NCBI GenBank assembly: GCA_041392475.1
Contig: JAWKLZ010000003.1
Coordinates: 1,137,501 to 1,201,500, forward strand
DNA from: Chitinophagales bacterium
GTDB lineage: Bacteria; Bacteroidota; Bacteroidia; Chitinophagales; UBA2359
Direction: 5' to 3'
DNA length: 64,000 nt
Shown here: one piece after another, positions 35,453 to 44,204 of the stretch
Numbering within the stretch: the first letter of the stretch is position 1
How the letters are laid out: every line of letters starts with the position of its first letter
Notes under the pieces: generated by a model
The model's database searches: none
Told to the model about the DNA's origin: nothing
The model's input: the letters and a program-made list of their open reading frames with translations, nothing else
Made by a program: the position numbers and the translations under genes

Positions 35453-37564
35453 ATGTCCGAAAACCTGCTGCAAAACCTCCAACAATTCATGGCACCTCGA
35501 TACAGCGAGGGATATGTGAAAGGCGTACACGACCAAGATGCTGCCAAAATTTTGGATGCCCTTCAAAATCTTCAATCCAAAATAGACCTCCTTCGATATG
35601 AACCCAATGCAAGAGCTTGTGCCGCTTTGTATTGGCAAGTGTATGAAAAAGAACAAGATAAAAAACTGTTGAACAGCCAATTGAAGGGAATGGGAATCAT
35701 CATGCAGTTGTTTCCCAATGCGAAAGAACTGGGCGCATTGCAGCAAAAATTGAAGGCAGAAATCACCGCTTTTTTGGAGGAAACCCAACTTTTTGAACTC
35801 AAAATCGCTTCACAAGCCGCTGAATATTTGTTTCACGAACTCACCCGTGCCAACGATTTTATCATCAGTCAAGAAGCCGCAGACCTTTTGCGAGCCTTCA
35901 ATGACCTACTCAAAAGCCAAGCTGCCGAACAAAAATATGTGGATTCACTCGCACAATTGAAGGGAGAAAACACTGCTCAGTATGAGTTGATTCGCAATTG
36001 GTTGTGGGCTTATGTGAATTCCAATGGTCATGCACATTATGGCGAATATGTCAATGAAACTGCCCGATTGTTGCTGTTGGACGATTACAAACCCGAAAAA
36101 GTAATCGCCGTTTCGACCAAACAAACGATTGAAGGATTGCAGGGAACGCACAAGGTTTTGGAGTCAGGAGGAAAATACCTGTTGGATTTCAACGCTTTCA
36201 GCCGAAAAATGCGTCAATACGAACAAGAAACTGTTCCTTTGTATGAGCAGTTTTTGCAACTCAAAAAACAACTCACCGAACAGTTCCGCAAAGACCTGCG
36301 ATTGGAGGAATTTAAACCACGAGTCTTGAGCTCTTTTGTTCGCAACCAGTTGATAGACAAAGTGTATTTGCCTTTGATTGGCGACAATTTGGCAAAACAA
36401 ATTGGTGTGGTGGGCGAAAACAAACGGACAGATTTGATGGGAATGTTGTTGTTGATTTCACCTCCAGGCTATGGCAAAACGACTTTGATGGAATACATCA
36501 CAAGCCGTTTGGGTTTGATTTTCATGAAAATCAACGGACCTGCGATTGGGCATCAGGTCACTTCACTCGACCCACAAGAAGCTCCCAATGCAGCGGCTCG
36601 GCAAGAATTGAAGAAGTTGAATTTGTCTTTTGAAATGGGCGATAATGTGATGATTTATTTGGATGATATTCAACACTGCCATCCCGAATTTCTGCAAAAG
36701 TTTATTTCACTCTGCGATGGCCAGCGAAAAATTGAAGGAGTCTATAAAGGTCACTCCAAAACCTACGATTTGAGGGGTAAAAAAGTGTGTGTGGTGATGG
36801 CGGGCAATCCCTATACCGAAAGTGGCGAAAAATTTCAGATTCCAGATATGCTTGCCAACCGTGCAGATACCTACAATTTGGGCGACATCATTGGCGATTC
36901 TGCTGATTTATTCAAATTGAGTTATATCGAAAATTGCTTGACCTCCAATTTTATATTGAATCGTTTGGCGATCAAGAGCCATAAGGATGCTTTGGTGTTG
37001 ATTCGTGCAGCAGAAACGGGCAGTCGAGAAAATTTGGATTTTGAAGCAAGTCATTCGCCCGAAGAAGTGAAGGAATACCTCAATGTGTTGGAGAAATTGT
37101 TGAAGGTGCGGGACATTGTTTTGAAGGTTAATTTGCAATACATTCACTCGGCAGCGCAAGAGGATCAATACAGAACAGAACCGCCTTTCAAATTGCAGGG
37201 TTCGTATCGAGACATGAACAAAATGGCGGAGAAAATCATGCCTGTGATGAACGAAAAGGAATTGCAGACCTTGATTTTGAGTCACTATGAGAGTGAATCC
37301 CAAACTTTGACGACTGGCGCAGAAGCGAATTTACTGAAGTTCAAGGCTATCAATGGTTTACTTTCGGATGTGGAGCAAAAACGCTGGGAGGAAATTATTC
37401 AAACCTTTCAGCGAAATACGCTTTTGGGCGGTGCGGGTAATGCCGATAGAATGGCGCAAATGGTGGGGCAGATGTCGGCAATTGCGAAAGGATTGGATGA
37501 TTATTCTAAGGCGTTTGTGTATGGGATTGACGGGATTCGGAAGAGTTTGGAAGATAAAAATTGA
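35453..37564 (+). CDS. AAA+ ATPase, short form of the DNA-repair-ATPase type
   Basis: The 703-residue protein has helical, coiled-coil-rich N-terminal half and a C-terminal AAA+ domain: Walker A SPPGYGKTTL near residue 345, Walker B MIYLDDI near 400, and arginine-rich sensor regions later (RADTYNLGDI). It resembles the C-terminal half of much larger Bacteroidota proteins annotated as DNA repair ATPases, so it may be a naturally short or reduced member; this is from memory of family architecture. The function is unknown. lpxB begins three bases after its stop. Confidence 0.7.
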   Translation: MSENLLQNLQQFMAPRYSEGYVKGVHDQDAAKILDALQNLQSKIDLLRYEPNARACAALYWQVYEKEQDKKLLNSQLKGMGIIMQLFPNAKELGALQQKLKAEITAFLEETQLFELKIASQAAEYLFHELTRANDFIISQEAADLLRAFNDLLKSQAAEQKYVDSLAQLKGENTAQYELIRNWLWAYVNSNGHAHYGEYVNETARLLLLDDYKPEKVIAVSTKQTIEGLQGTHKVLESGGKYLLDFNAFSRKMRQYEQETVPLYEQFLQLKKQLTEQFRKDLRLEEFKPRVLSSFVRNQLIDKVYLPLIGDNLAKQIGVVGENKRTDLMGMLLLISPPGYGKTTLMEYITSRLGLIFMKINGPAIGHQVTSLDPQEAPNAAARQELKKLNLSFEMGDNVMIYLDDIQHCHPEFLQKFISLCDGQRKIEGVYKGHSKTYDLRGKKVCVVMAGNPYTESGEKFQIPDMLANRADTYNLGDIIGDSADLFKLSYIENCLTSNFILNRLAIKSHKDALVLIRAAETGSRENLDFEASHSPEEVKEYLNVLEKLLKVRDIVLKVNLQYIHSAAQEDQYRTEPPFKLQGSYRDMNKMAEKIMPVMNEKELQTLILSHYESESQTLTTGAEANLLKFKAINGLLSDVEQKRWEEIIQTFQRNTLLGGAGNADRMAQMVGQMSAIAKGLDDYSKAFVYGIDGIRKSLEDKN

Positions 37565-37567
37565 ATC

Positions 37568-38683
37568 ATGAAATACTACATCATTGCAGGAGAAGCATCG
37601 GGTGATTTGCATGGCTCGAATTTGATGAAAGCTTTGCGACGAAAGGACGCAGAGGCAGATTTTAGGTGTTGGGGAGGAGACCTGATGGAAGCCTCGGGCG
37701 GTAATTTGGTGAAGCACTACCGAAACTTAGCCTTTATGGGTTTTGTGACGGTGTTGCTCAATCTACGCACGATTTTGGGCAACATTCGCTTCTGCAAAGA
37801 AGACATTTTGGCGTATCAACCCGATGTGCTGATTTTGATAGACTACCCCGGCTTCAATTTGCGGATTGCAGAATTTGCCCACAAGGCGAGCATCCCGATT
37901 GTGTATTACATTTCGCCGCAAGTGTGGGCGTGGCACAGTTCGAGAGTGCCTAAGATGATGGAAGTCATTGACAAAATGATGGTGATTCTGCCATTTGAAA
38001 AGGATTATTTTGCAGAAAAATGGAATTGGGAAGTTGATTTTGTGGGACATCCGCTATTAGATGTCGTTGCACAAAAACAAGCTGCCTTCAATGATTTACA
38101 GCCTACCGATTTGGGTTTGACGAGCAATAAACCCATTATTGCGCTACTGCCAGGCAGTCGTCAACAAGAAATCAGCATTGTATTGCCACAGATGTTGTCG
38201 GTGATTGACCGATTCCCTCAATACCAGTTTGTTATTGCAGGGGCACCTTCTTTGGGTCATAGTTTTTACGAGACTTTTACGTGGGGAAAAAATGTGCAAG
38301 TGGTGAGTAATCAGACCTATTTATTGTTGCATTTGGCAGAAGCGGCTTTGGTGACTTCGGGAACGGCTACGCTCGAAACAGCCTTGTTTGGCGTGCCACA
38401 AGTCGTTTGTTACAAAGGTAATTGGATTTCGTATTGGATTGCCAAACGTTTGGTGGATGTGCCGTTCATTTCGTTGGTCAATTTGGTGAGCGAAAAGGAG
38501 GTGGTGAAGGAGTTGATTCAAGGGGATTTGAATCCCAAAAACCTGCAAACAGAACTGCAAAAAATATTGCCCAATGGTAGTCGTTATCTAAGCATCAAAA
38601 AAGAATATGAACAATTGTATGAGAAATTGGGTAGGGAAGGGGCTTCGGATGAGGCGGCGAGGTTGGTATTGGAGGTGGTTTAA
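37568..38683 (+). CDS. lpxB: Lipid-A-disaccharide synthase
   Basis: The 371-residue enzyme has the usual family length. It joins UDP-2,3-diacylglucosamine and lipid X into the lipid A disaccharide at the inner membrane. Signature segments are IIAGEASGDLHGSNLMKAL, LIDYPGFNLRIAEFA, YYISPQVWAWHSSRV, GHPLLDVV, LLPGSRQQEI, SGTATLETALFGVPQVVCYK. It follows the ATPase gene by three bases. In many Bacteroidota lpxB sits next to surE, which is absent here. Confidence 0.96.
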   Translation: MKYYIIAGEASGDLHGSNLMKALRRKDAEADFRCWGGDLMEASGGNLVKHYRNLAFMGFVTVLLNLRTILGNIRFCKEDILAYQPDVLILIDYPGFNLRIAEFAHKASIPIVYYISPQVWAWHSSRVPKMMEVIDKMMVILPFEKDYFAEKWNWEVDFVGHPLLDVVAQKQAAFNDLQPTDLGLTSNKPIIALLPGSRQQEISIVLPQMLSVIDRFPQYQFVIAGAPSLGHSFYETFTWGKNVQVVSNQTYLLLHLAEAALVTSGTATLETALFGVPQVVCYKGNWISYWIAKRLVDVPFISLVNLVSEKEVVKELIQGDLNPKNLQTELQKILPNGSRYLSIKKEYEQLYEKLGREGASDEAARLVLEVV

Positions 38684-38689
38684 ATGATA

Positions 38690-39092
38690 TTGTGTCGAGG
38701 CTATGCCCCTAAGAGAATTTATGGCATTTATTTTCTACAAATAGGGTCAGAGCTAACGCTCTTGTTAAGTAATAACTTTACATTTTTAATTTTGTATTCA
38801 ACAGTTATTATGAAATTTGATATTATTTATTTTTTAAACAATGAAAAATATTTGTAAAAATAAATTAATGTATTTTTCACATAAATGGCTTAGTACCGTG
38901 CACCGTAAGTTTCTTTAGATTTCAGCAGCATCGCTGCGACACTATCTGTAGAAATGATGATGGATAGATTTTCAGGAGGGGCGTAGCCTCGACACCATAA
39001 AACCCCGTTCTTTATAGGTGTCGAAGCTACGCTCCTAGGTTTCTATGCTTACCGATTTTCCTACAAATAGTGCCAGGGCTACGCCCTTGTAA
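38690..39092. repeat. REP-like repeat cluster 2
   Basis: Units of the form TGTCGAGGCTATGCCCC, CTACAAATAGGGTCAGAGCTAACGCTC, CAGCAGCATCGCTGCGACA, GGGGCGTAGCCTCGACACC, GGTGTCGAAGCTACGCTCC and AGGGCTACGCCCTTGTAA recur in both orientations and form hairpins. An AT-rich spacer lies at 38,770-38,900. The cluster lies just upstream of the Y1 transposase gene. Confidence 0.7.
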
Positions 39093-39146
39093 TTGTCAAA
39101 TAACTTTCGTTAAAGTGTACTTAGCCTCAACACCAAAATCCAAGCA

Positions 39147-39608
39147 ATGGCAAATACTTATACCCAACTGTATGTTCATTTTGTTTTTGCAGTGAAAGCA
39201 AGACAACATCTAATTCCCAAAACCCACAAAGACCAAGTCTATAAATACATGACAGGTGCTATCCAAAATAGAAAACATAAACTTATTGCAATCAATGGAA
39301 TGCCTGACCATGTGCATGTTTTTGTTGGCTTACACCCTAATCAGAGTATTTCGGATTTAGCGGAAGAAACCAAAACGGCAGCAACAAAGTTTATCAAGAA
39401 ACAGCCTTGGATGAAATTTGATTTTGCTTGGCAAAAAGGATTTGGAGCATTTTCTTATTCTCGTTCTCAACTTGATGTAGTGGTAAAATATATTCAAAAC
39501 CAAGAGGTTCACCACCAAACTACAACATTTAGAGAAGAATATTTAGCGTTTTTGGAGAAATTTGAAGTAGATTATGATGAGCGTTATGTTTTTGAATTTT
39601 TTGATTAA
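39147..39608 (+). CDS. Y1 (IS200/IS605-type) transposase, likely REP-associated
   Basis: The 153-residue single-domain HUH transposase has the metal-binding motif H-V-H-V in GMPDHVHVFVGL and the catalytic Tyr in VVKYIQNQEVHH. It is surrounded on both sides by REP-like hairpins, as seen for REP-associated (RAYT) transposases that process such sequences. It is unrelated in position to the tnpB element 4 kb away. It looks intact. Confidence 0.9.
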   Translation: MANTYTQLYVHFVFAVKARQHLIPKTHKDQVYKYMTGAIQNRKHKLIAINGMPDHVHVFVGLHPNQSISDLAEETKTAATKFIKKQPWMKFDFAWQKGFGAFSYSRSQLDVVVKYIQNQEVHHQTTTFREEYLAFLEKFEVDYDERYVFEFFD

Positions 39609-39622
39609 TTTAGAAGATTTGG

Positions 39623-40100
39623 GTGTCGAGGCTACGCCCCTAAGAGAGAGAATGACAGTTGTTTTTACAAATAGTGTCAGAGCTAACGCTCTTGTAAGAT
39701 TCGCTATTTTGAAGAAAAGGGGTTTTGTTATTCTCGTTCTCAACTTGATGTAGTAGTAAAATATATTCAAGATTTGAGTGTCGAGGCTACGCCCCTAAGA
39801 GAAAGAATGACAGTTGTTTTTACAAATAGTGTCAGAGCTAACGCTCTTGTAAGATTCGCTATTTTGAAGAAAAGGGGTTTTGTTATTCTCGTTCTCAACT
39901 TGATGTAGTGGTAAAATATATTCAAGATTTGGGTGTCGAGGCTACGCCCCTAAGAGAGAGAATGACAGTTGTTTTTTACAAATAGTGTCAGAGCTAACGC
40001 TCTTTTAAGATTCGCTATTTTGAAGAAAAGGGCGTTAGCCCTGATACCATTTGTAGAAGGAAGATTATCACATATAGTTAGGGGCGTAGCCTCGGCACTA
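39623..40100. repeat. 155-bp tandem repeat (REP plus tnpA fragment), about 2.6 copies, then REP-like tail
   Basis: Copies start at 39,623, 39,778 and 39,933 with a period of exactly 155 bp and few differences. Each unit carries GTGTCGAGGCTACGCCCC, AATAGTGTCAGAGCTAACGC and a 43-bp segment identical or nearly so to 39,455-39,497 of the Y1 transposase gene. The third copy ends at about 40,030 and passes into GGCGTTAGCCCTGATACCAT and GGGCGTAGCCTCGGCAC. No credible gene lies in it, although a frame runs through part of it into the next gene. Confidence 0.85.
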
Positions 40101-40130
40101 AAAAATACGAATACTTTTTATCTGAATAAT

Positions 40131-41450
40131 ATGACAAACAGCACAAAACAACAATATTTCGAGGCGGTAAAGAAACTGCCTTATCAAAACAATCATGTTT
40201 ATTCATCAGAAGAATTGGAGCAAATCGCTGCCAATTTGGGCATGAGCAAAGAAGCGTGGAATGGACTTCAGAAAGAATTGCAGGACTCGGTGATGCGTGG
40301 AAAGGGCTTTATGAAATACGAAAATTGGGATGATGCCATTGAAGAACTGAAACATGCCGAACAAATCAACCCTTTTCACTTGGGGGTTTTGATGGAATTG
40401 TCGGAATCTTACCATCAACTTTGGTTGAAAAATTCTTCTCCCATTGATGAAGAATTGGCAGAGCAATATGCCAAGCGTTGCCTCCAAATTCAGCCCAATC
40501 ACGAGCGTTCACTGCAATTGATTTCGAGCCTAAAAAAACCTGCTGCTGCAATGGCTGGTGCCCAAACGAACAACCCAAATTGGTGGAAAAAGTGGTTGGC
40601 ATTGGTTGTTGTATTGCTATTTGTTGGCAATATGTTGGTATATAATCTAAGCCAAAAAGAAGAATCTACTTCAAAAACACCTACTACAGCTCCTACTGAA
40701 AAGACGATTGAAAATGATGCGATTGACTATGGAAATTTGCAGGTTGATATTCGCTACGACAACAAAAACAAGGGATTGAAGTGGATGATTGACGATAGTT
40801 ATTTGCAGAATTTTGAAAATTCGTTTGGTTATAACCTTAAAATGAATGTTTTACCACAAGGTATAGAACTCACTCGTTTGAGGATAAGGGTAGCACTGTT
40901 TGACGAAAAACGGCAGGAGATTTATTCACAGGAGAAACAAGTGGTATCCAACGAAGCTTATTTGCACGATGATTTTATTCCTGTGGTGATGACCCTCTAC
41001 AATGAGGTGACACCAGTTCCCAAAATCACCTCTGCTGAAGTGTCGGTAGTAGATATGAAAATGGAAATCCTCTCCAATATGCGCCCTCCGTCCACTAAAA
41101 AACCATTTGCGTGGGGACTGAACAAACCTGAAAATATGGATGTTGAAATCAGGGAACGCCAATCTAAATTGAGTGCAAGTATCAACAAAAAAAGCTCGTA
41201 CCACAAAATCATCTTGGAAGTGACGAATAGAGGAAAATACCCTATCAAACAACTAAAAATCGGCGTTTCGTGGGTCAATTTTGAGCCGAGAATGGTACAA
41301 GCAGAGGAGGTTTTGTTGGTCAGCCCTTCTTCAACGACTACCCTCAAACCCGGGCAACGCTTCATCTTAGACCGCACGTTTGAAGTGAAGGGTTATACAC
41401 CTGAAATGTTGAAATCCTTTGGAATTTCGGTGACAGAATTGGAATACTAA
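40131..41450 (+). CDS. TPR membrane protein
   Basis: From ATG 40131 the product has 439 residues; an earlier in-frame start would lie inside the tandem repeat. Residues about 62-130 hold two TPR-like helices pairs (GFMKYENWDDAIEELKHAEQINP, EQYAKRCLQIQPNHER). One transmembrane segment follows (KKWLALVVVLLFVGNMLVYNL, 152-172), then a large C-terminal domain of beta-rich character (KMNVLPQGIELTRLRIRVALF). The N-terminus is likely cytosolic and the rest periplasmic. Family and function are not known. Confidence 0.7.
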   Translation: MTNSTKQQYFEAVKKLPYQNNHVYSSEELEQIAANLGMSKEAWNGLQKELQDSVMRGKGFMKYENWDDAIEELKHAEQINPFHLGVLMELSESYHQLWLKNSSPIDEELAEQYAKRCLQIQPNHERSLQLISSLKKPAAAMAGAQTNNPNWWKKWLALVVVLLFVGNMLVYNLSQKEESTSKTPTTAPTEKTIENDAIDYGNLQVDIRYDNKNKGLKWMIDDSYLQNFENSFGYNLKMNVLPQGIELTRLRIRVALFDEKRQEIYSQEKQVVSNEAYLHDDFIPVVMTLYNEVTPVPKITSAEVSVVDMKMEILSNMRPPSTKKPFAWGLNKPENMDVEIRERQSKLSASINKKSSYHKIILEVTNRGKYPIKQLKIGVSWVNFEPRMVQAEEVLLVSPSSTTTLKPGQRFILDRTFEVKGYTPEMLKSFGISVTELEY

Positions 41451-41495
41451 ATGCAGGAATTAAAATGAAGAACCAAAAATACAAATATAGTAAAG

Positions 41496-41543
41496 CCTCA
41501 ACACTTCAAAACATTAACACCTCAACACCTCAAAACATTAACA
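41496..41543. repeat. Two tandem 24-bp repeats before DUF2855 gene
   Basis: CCTCAACACTTCAAAACATT at 41,496 is repeated at 41,520 (one difference), each unit being 24 bp, followed by shorter ATTAACACA pieces. It occupies most of the leader of the next gene. Confidence 0.75.
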
Positions 41544-41568
41544 CATTAACACACCAAAACAAATAAAT

Positions 41569-42642
41569 ATGTCTCATTTACTGATTCACAAAACACAACT
41601 CAACAAAACACAGCAAACGACCGACTCTAAACCTGAATTGGAGGAAGGAGAAATTTTGTTCAAAATTGACAGATACGCCTTGACTACCAACAACATCACA
41701 TACGCTGTTTGTGGCTTCAATTTGAAATATTGGGATTTTTTCCCTTCAAAAATCGAAGGTTGGGGCATCATCCCTGTTTGGGGTTTTGCGGAGGTGGTGG
41801 AGTCTCGACACGCTGCAATTGAAGTAGGAGAGAGGTGTTATGGGTATTTTCCGATGGCAGACTATTTGAAAGTGACAGCAGGAAAAATCAGTGAATATGG
41901 TTTTTCGGATGTGGTAGCGCACCGTAGGGCTTTGTCACCAATTTACAACTACTACACCCGTTTAGCAGCCGACCCAAGCTTTGACGAAGTGCTAGCGGAT
42001 TATCTACCGATTATCAAACCACTTTTTGCAACGTCTTTTTTGATTTACCATTTTTTGAAGGAAAGTCAATTTTTTGAAGCCGAGCAGGTTATCTTGACGA
42101 GTGCTTCCTCCAAAACAGCATTGGCTTTGGCGTATATGTTGAAGCAAGAACAAGCAGCTGATGGTAAAAAAATCATCGGTTTGACCTCTGCTCGAAATGT
42201 GGATTTTGTGGCTTCAACAGGTTACTATGATTTGGTGATGACCTATGATGATTATGCCGAAAAATTGACGATTACACCATCTGCAATTGTGGACTTTGCA
42301 GGAAATGCAACTTTATTACAAGACTGCAATGGGGTCTTAGGGGATGATTTGAAGAACATTGTTTTGGTGGGTTTGACGGATTGGCAGTCGGATAAGTCCT
42401 TCAAAGAAGTTCCGAAATCCGCCTTTTTCTTTGCGCCCACGCACATTCAACAGAAATATCAAGAATGGGGGGCTGAGAAAACGAATTCTCTACTCAATTC
42501 GGCTTTGATGGGTTTTGTGAAAGATGTCAAAAATATGATAGAGCTTGAGTATGTCACAGATAAAGATACCTTGACCCAACTGTATTTGGAAATGCTGGGA
42601 GGTAAGGTGAATCCCAAGAAAGGATATATCGTGAAAATATAA
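41569..42642 (+). CDS. DUF2855 family protein (MDR-like)
   Basis: The 357-residue protein matches the DUF2855 family: DRYALTTNNITYAVCG...YWDFFP...WGIIPVWGFAEVVES near residues 35-85 and TSASSKTALALAYML near 175, which corresponds to a medium-chain-dehydrogenase-like nucleotide region. It lacks zinc ligands. The substrate and partner are unknown. It stands as a single gene before a minus-strand neighbour. Confidence 0.88.
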   Translation: MSHLLIHKTQLNKTQQTTDSKPELEEGEILFKIDRYALTTNNITYAVCGFNLKYWDFFPSKIEGWGIIPVWGFAEVVESRHAAIEVGERCYGYFPMADYLKVTAGKISEYGFSDVVAHRRALSPIYNYYTRLAADPSFDEVLADYLPIIKPLFATSFLIYHFLKESQFFEAEQVILTSASSKTALALAYMLKQEQAADGKKIIGLTSARNVDFVASTGYYDLVMTYDDYAEKLTITPSAIVDFAGNATLLQDCNGVLGDDLKNIVLVGLTDWQSDKSFKEVPKSAFFFAPTHIQQKYQEWGAEKTNSLLNSALMGFVKDVKNMIELEYVTDKDTLTQLYLEMLGGKVNPKKGYIVKI

Positions 42643-42645
42643 GCA

Positions 42646-43650
42646 TTATTCGCTTCTGTTTTTTACCCACTCCAAAAATGCCTTGAAATCATCAGGCAGT
42701 GCTTCACCTTTTTCGGCATAATCCGCTTGATGATATTCGAGCCATTGCCCAAAAGTCTTGGCATACTCTGAGGAGGGCTGAAAATCAGGGTTTGCCCCTT
42801 TTTCGAGGAGTAGTTTACAAACACCCCATTGCTGCTCTTCGGCTGCCATCATGAGTAAACTCAAAGTACCGCTCCATCCCACATTGCTAAATTCAATGTT
42901 CGGATCCGCACCATTTTCTAAAAACAAAGCTACTTTTTCCTCCAATTGTGGCACGTTTTGTCGAATGAATTTACACAAAATAGGCACTCCAGTATTGTCT
43001 TTAGTATTGGGATTGGCACCATATTGAAGAAGCAAACCTAAAAGTTGTGTGCTATTAAAATCACTCGCATAGACCAATGGAGGGTCATAATAATGGTGGT
43101 GAATGTTTGGATCTGCACCATTTTTCAACAATATTTCAACCATTTCCAACATCCTATTACCCTCTAAGAGCTTACCGTCTATCAATTCCGTGCCATATCT
43201 GCCCTGAACCGCCAAATGCAACAAGGTAGTTTGGTTTTTGCTGATTTGATTGATATCAGACTGTATTTGTGGTGCAAGTTCCTCGACGGTTTCTACATAG
43301 CCTTTTTGGATGGCTACTGCCATATCTTGCATGGGTTTAGCATCGAAATAAATTGAGCCTTTGTTTTTTTGGATACGGTACGATAACTCGTGCCGCAAAT
43401 TTGACAATAGGCTGATTAAAGGAACCAATGCGATGAAGAAACTGATGATTTTTGTCAATCTAAATGGCAAAAAATTGAAGATTATCAACACGATAAGTGC
43501 AACAACTCCCACTATAATAAAGCCTCCTGACATCCCCCGCCCCGCAGCATCCATTTTGCTACTGGTTCGGGCAAAATCAATAATGACAAAAAGGGCAAAC
43601 AGACTATACAAAACAATGAGTCCCCAAGTGATTTGAGAAAGTGTTTTCAT
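42646..43650 (-). CDS. Ankyrin-repeat membrane protein
   Basis: The 334-residue protein has three hydrophobic segments in its first 90 residues (ITWGLIVLYSLFALFVII, GFIIVGVVALIVLIIFN, IISFFIALVPLISLLS) and then four to five ankyrin repeats (TTLLHLAVQGRYGTEL, EMVEILLKNGADPNIH, QLLGLLLQYGANPNTKD, EKVALFLENGADPNIE, GVCKLLLEKGANPDF). Ankyrin repeats bind protein partners, here from the membrane. Its stop lies three bases from the DUF2855 stop, in convergent orientation. Confidence 0.88.
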   Translation of the reverse strand: MKTLSQITWGLIVLYSLFALFVIIDFARTSSKMDAAGRGMSGGFIIVGVVALIVLIIFNFLPFRLTKIISFFIALVPLISLLSNLRHELSYRIQKNKGSIYFDAKPMQDMAVAIQKGYVETVEELAPQIQSDINQISKNQTTLLHLAVQGRYGTELIDGKLLEGNRMLEMVEILLKNGADPNIHHHYYDPPLVYASDFNSTQLLGLLLQYGANPNTKDNTGVPILCKFIRQNVPQLEEKVALFLENGADPNIEFSNVGWSGTLSLLMMAAEEQQWGVCKLLLEKGANPDFQPSSEYAKTFGQWLEYHQADYAEKGEALPDDFKAFLEWVKNRSE

Positions 43651-43702
43651 AAGCGTAGCTGATTTATTTGTGGTTCTGTGACAATTTTTGTGGAAGCAAT
43701 AA

Positions 43703-43786
43703 AGACTTCGGAAGTTTCATTTTATAAGAGGTTAATTTTTAGCGAAATAGTTTTTTGATTTTGTGAGCGGCAAACTTCCGAAGTCT
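43703..43786. repeat. Perfect 15-bp inverted repeat, spacer 54 bp
   Basis: AGACTTCGGAAGTTT at 43,703-43,717 pairs exactly with AAACTTCCGAAGTCT at 43,772-43,786. The core CGGAAGTTT/AAACTTCCG is shared with the hairpin at 12,061. It lies in the 553-base gap 43,651-44,204, which otherwise holds the MITE below and no gene. Confidence 0.6.
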
Positions 43787-43952
43787 CAAATCACAGATTT
43801 TGTCAAAGAACCTTATTTGTTTTACTAAGTTAACAAAATTGTACCATTAAACAGCAAGTTTATTGTCATTTTAATATTCCCTTCTTTACATTTGTAGCGA
43901 ATTAGAAGCAGATTGCTCAAAAATTAATCTCATCGAAGATTTTAGTGGAATG

Positions 43953-44104
43953 AGACTTTGGACGAAGGAGCAAAGATGCAAGAAGTAAGAACTTAATTGA
44001 TTGATAGTCAATTGTTTGTGTTTAATTGCATTAATGAGTTAAGATTTTGATTATCAATTTTTTATATCTCGCATCTTGCTTCCTACTTCTTTCGTCCAAA
44101 GTCT
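43953..44104. mobile_element. MITE copy 1 (IS4-type ends)
   Basis: The 152-bp element has ends AGACTTTGGACGAA and TTCGTCCAAAGTCT, the same inverted repeats as the IS4-type element at 7,716. Inner arms (AGATGCAAGAAGTA / CATCTTGCTTCCTACTTC) extend the palindrome. It has no coding capacity. A second copy is at 53,543. Confidence 0.75.
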
Positions 44105-44204
44105 AAAAGGTATGGAATATTTGAAAATCAGCATTCACTTAAAAGAAAACTTCAAAATTCTTTAGTTGACCCACTAAAAGTATCCATGAGTCAAAATTAA
44201 AACC

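Noticed and set aside
33904..39608. TnpB at 33,904 and the Y1 transposase at 39,147 as one IS605 element
   Set aside because: They are 4 kb apart with the ATPase and lpxB between, and the transposase is flanked by REP-like repeats rather than the TnpB-type end hairpins.
39623..40030. Periodic repeats considered as a CRISPR array
   Set aside because: The period is 155 bp with nearly identical whole units and no variable spacers; the unit contains transposase-derived DNA.
39969..40130. N-terminal extension of the TPR membrane protein gene
   Set aside because: The first 54 codons lie in the REP/tandem repeat, so ATG 40131 is the sound start.
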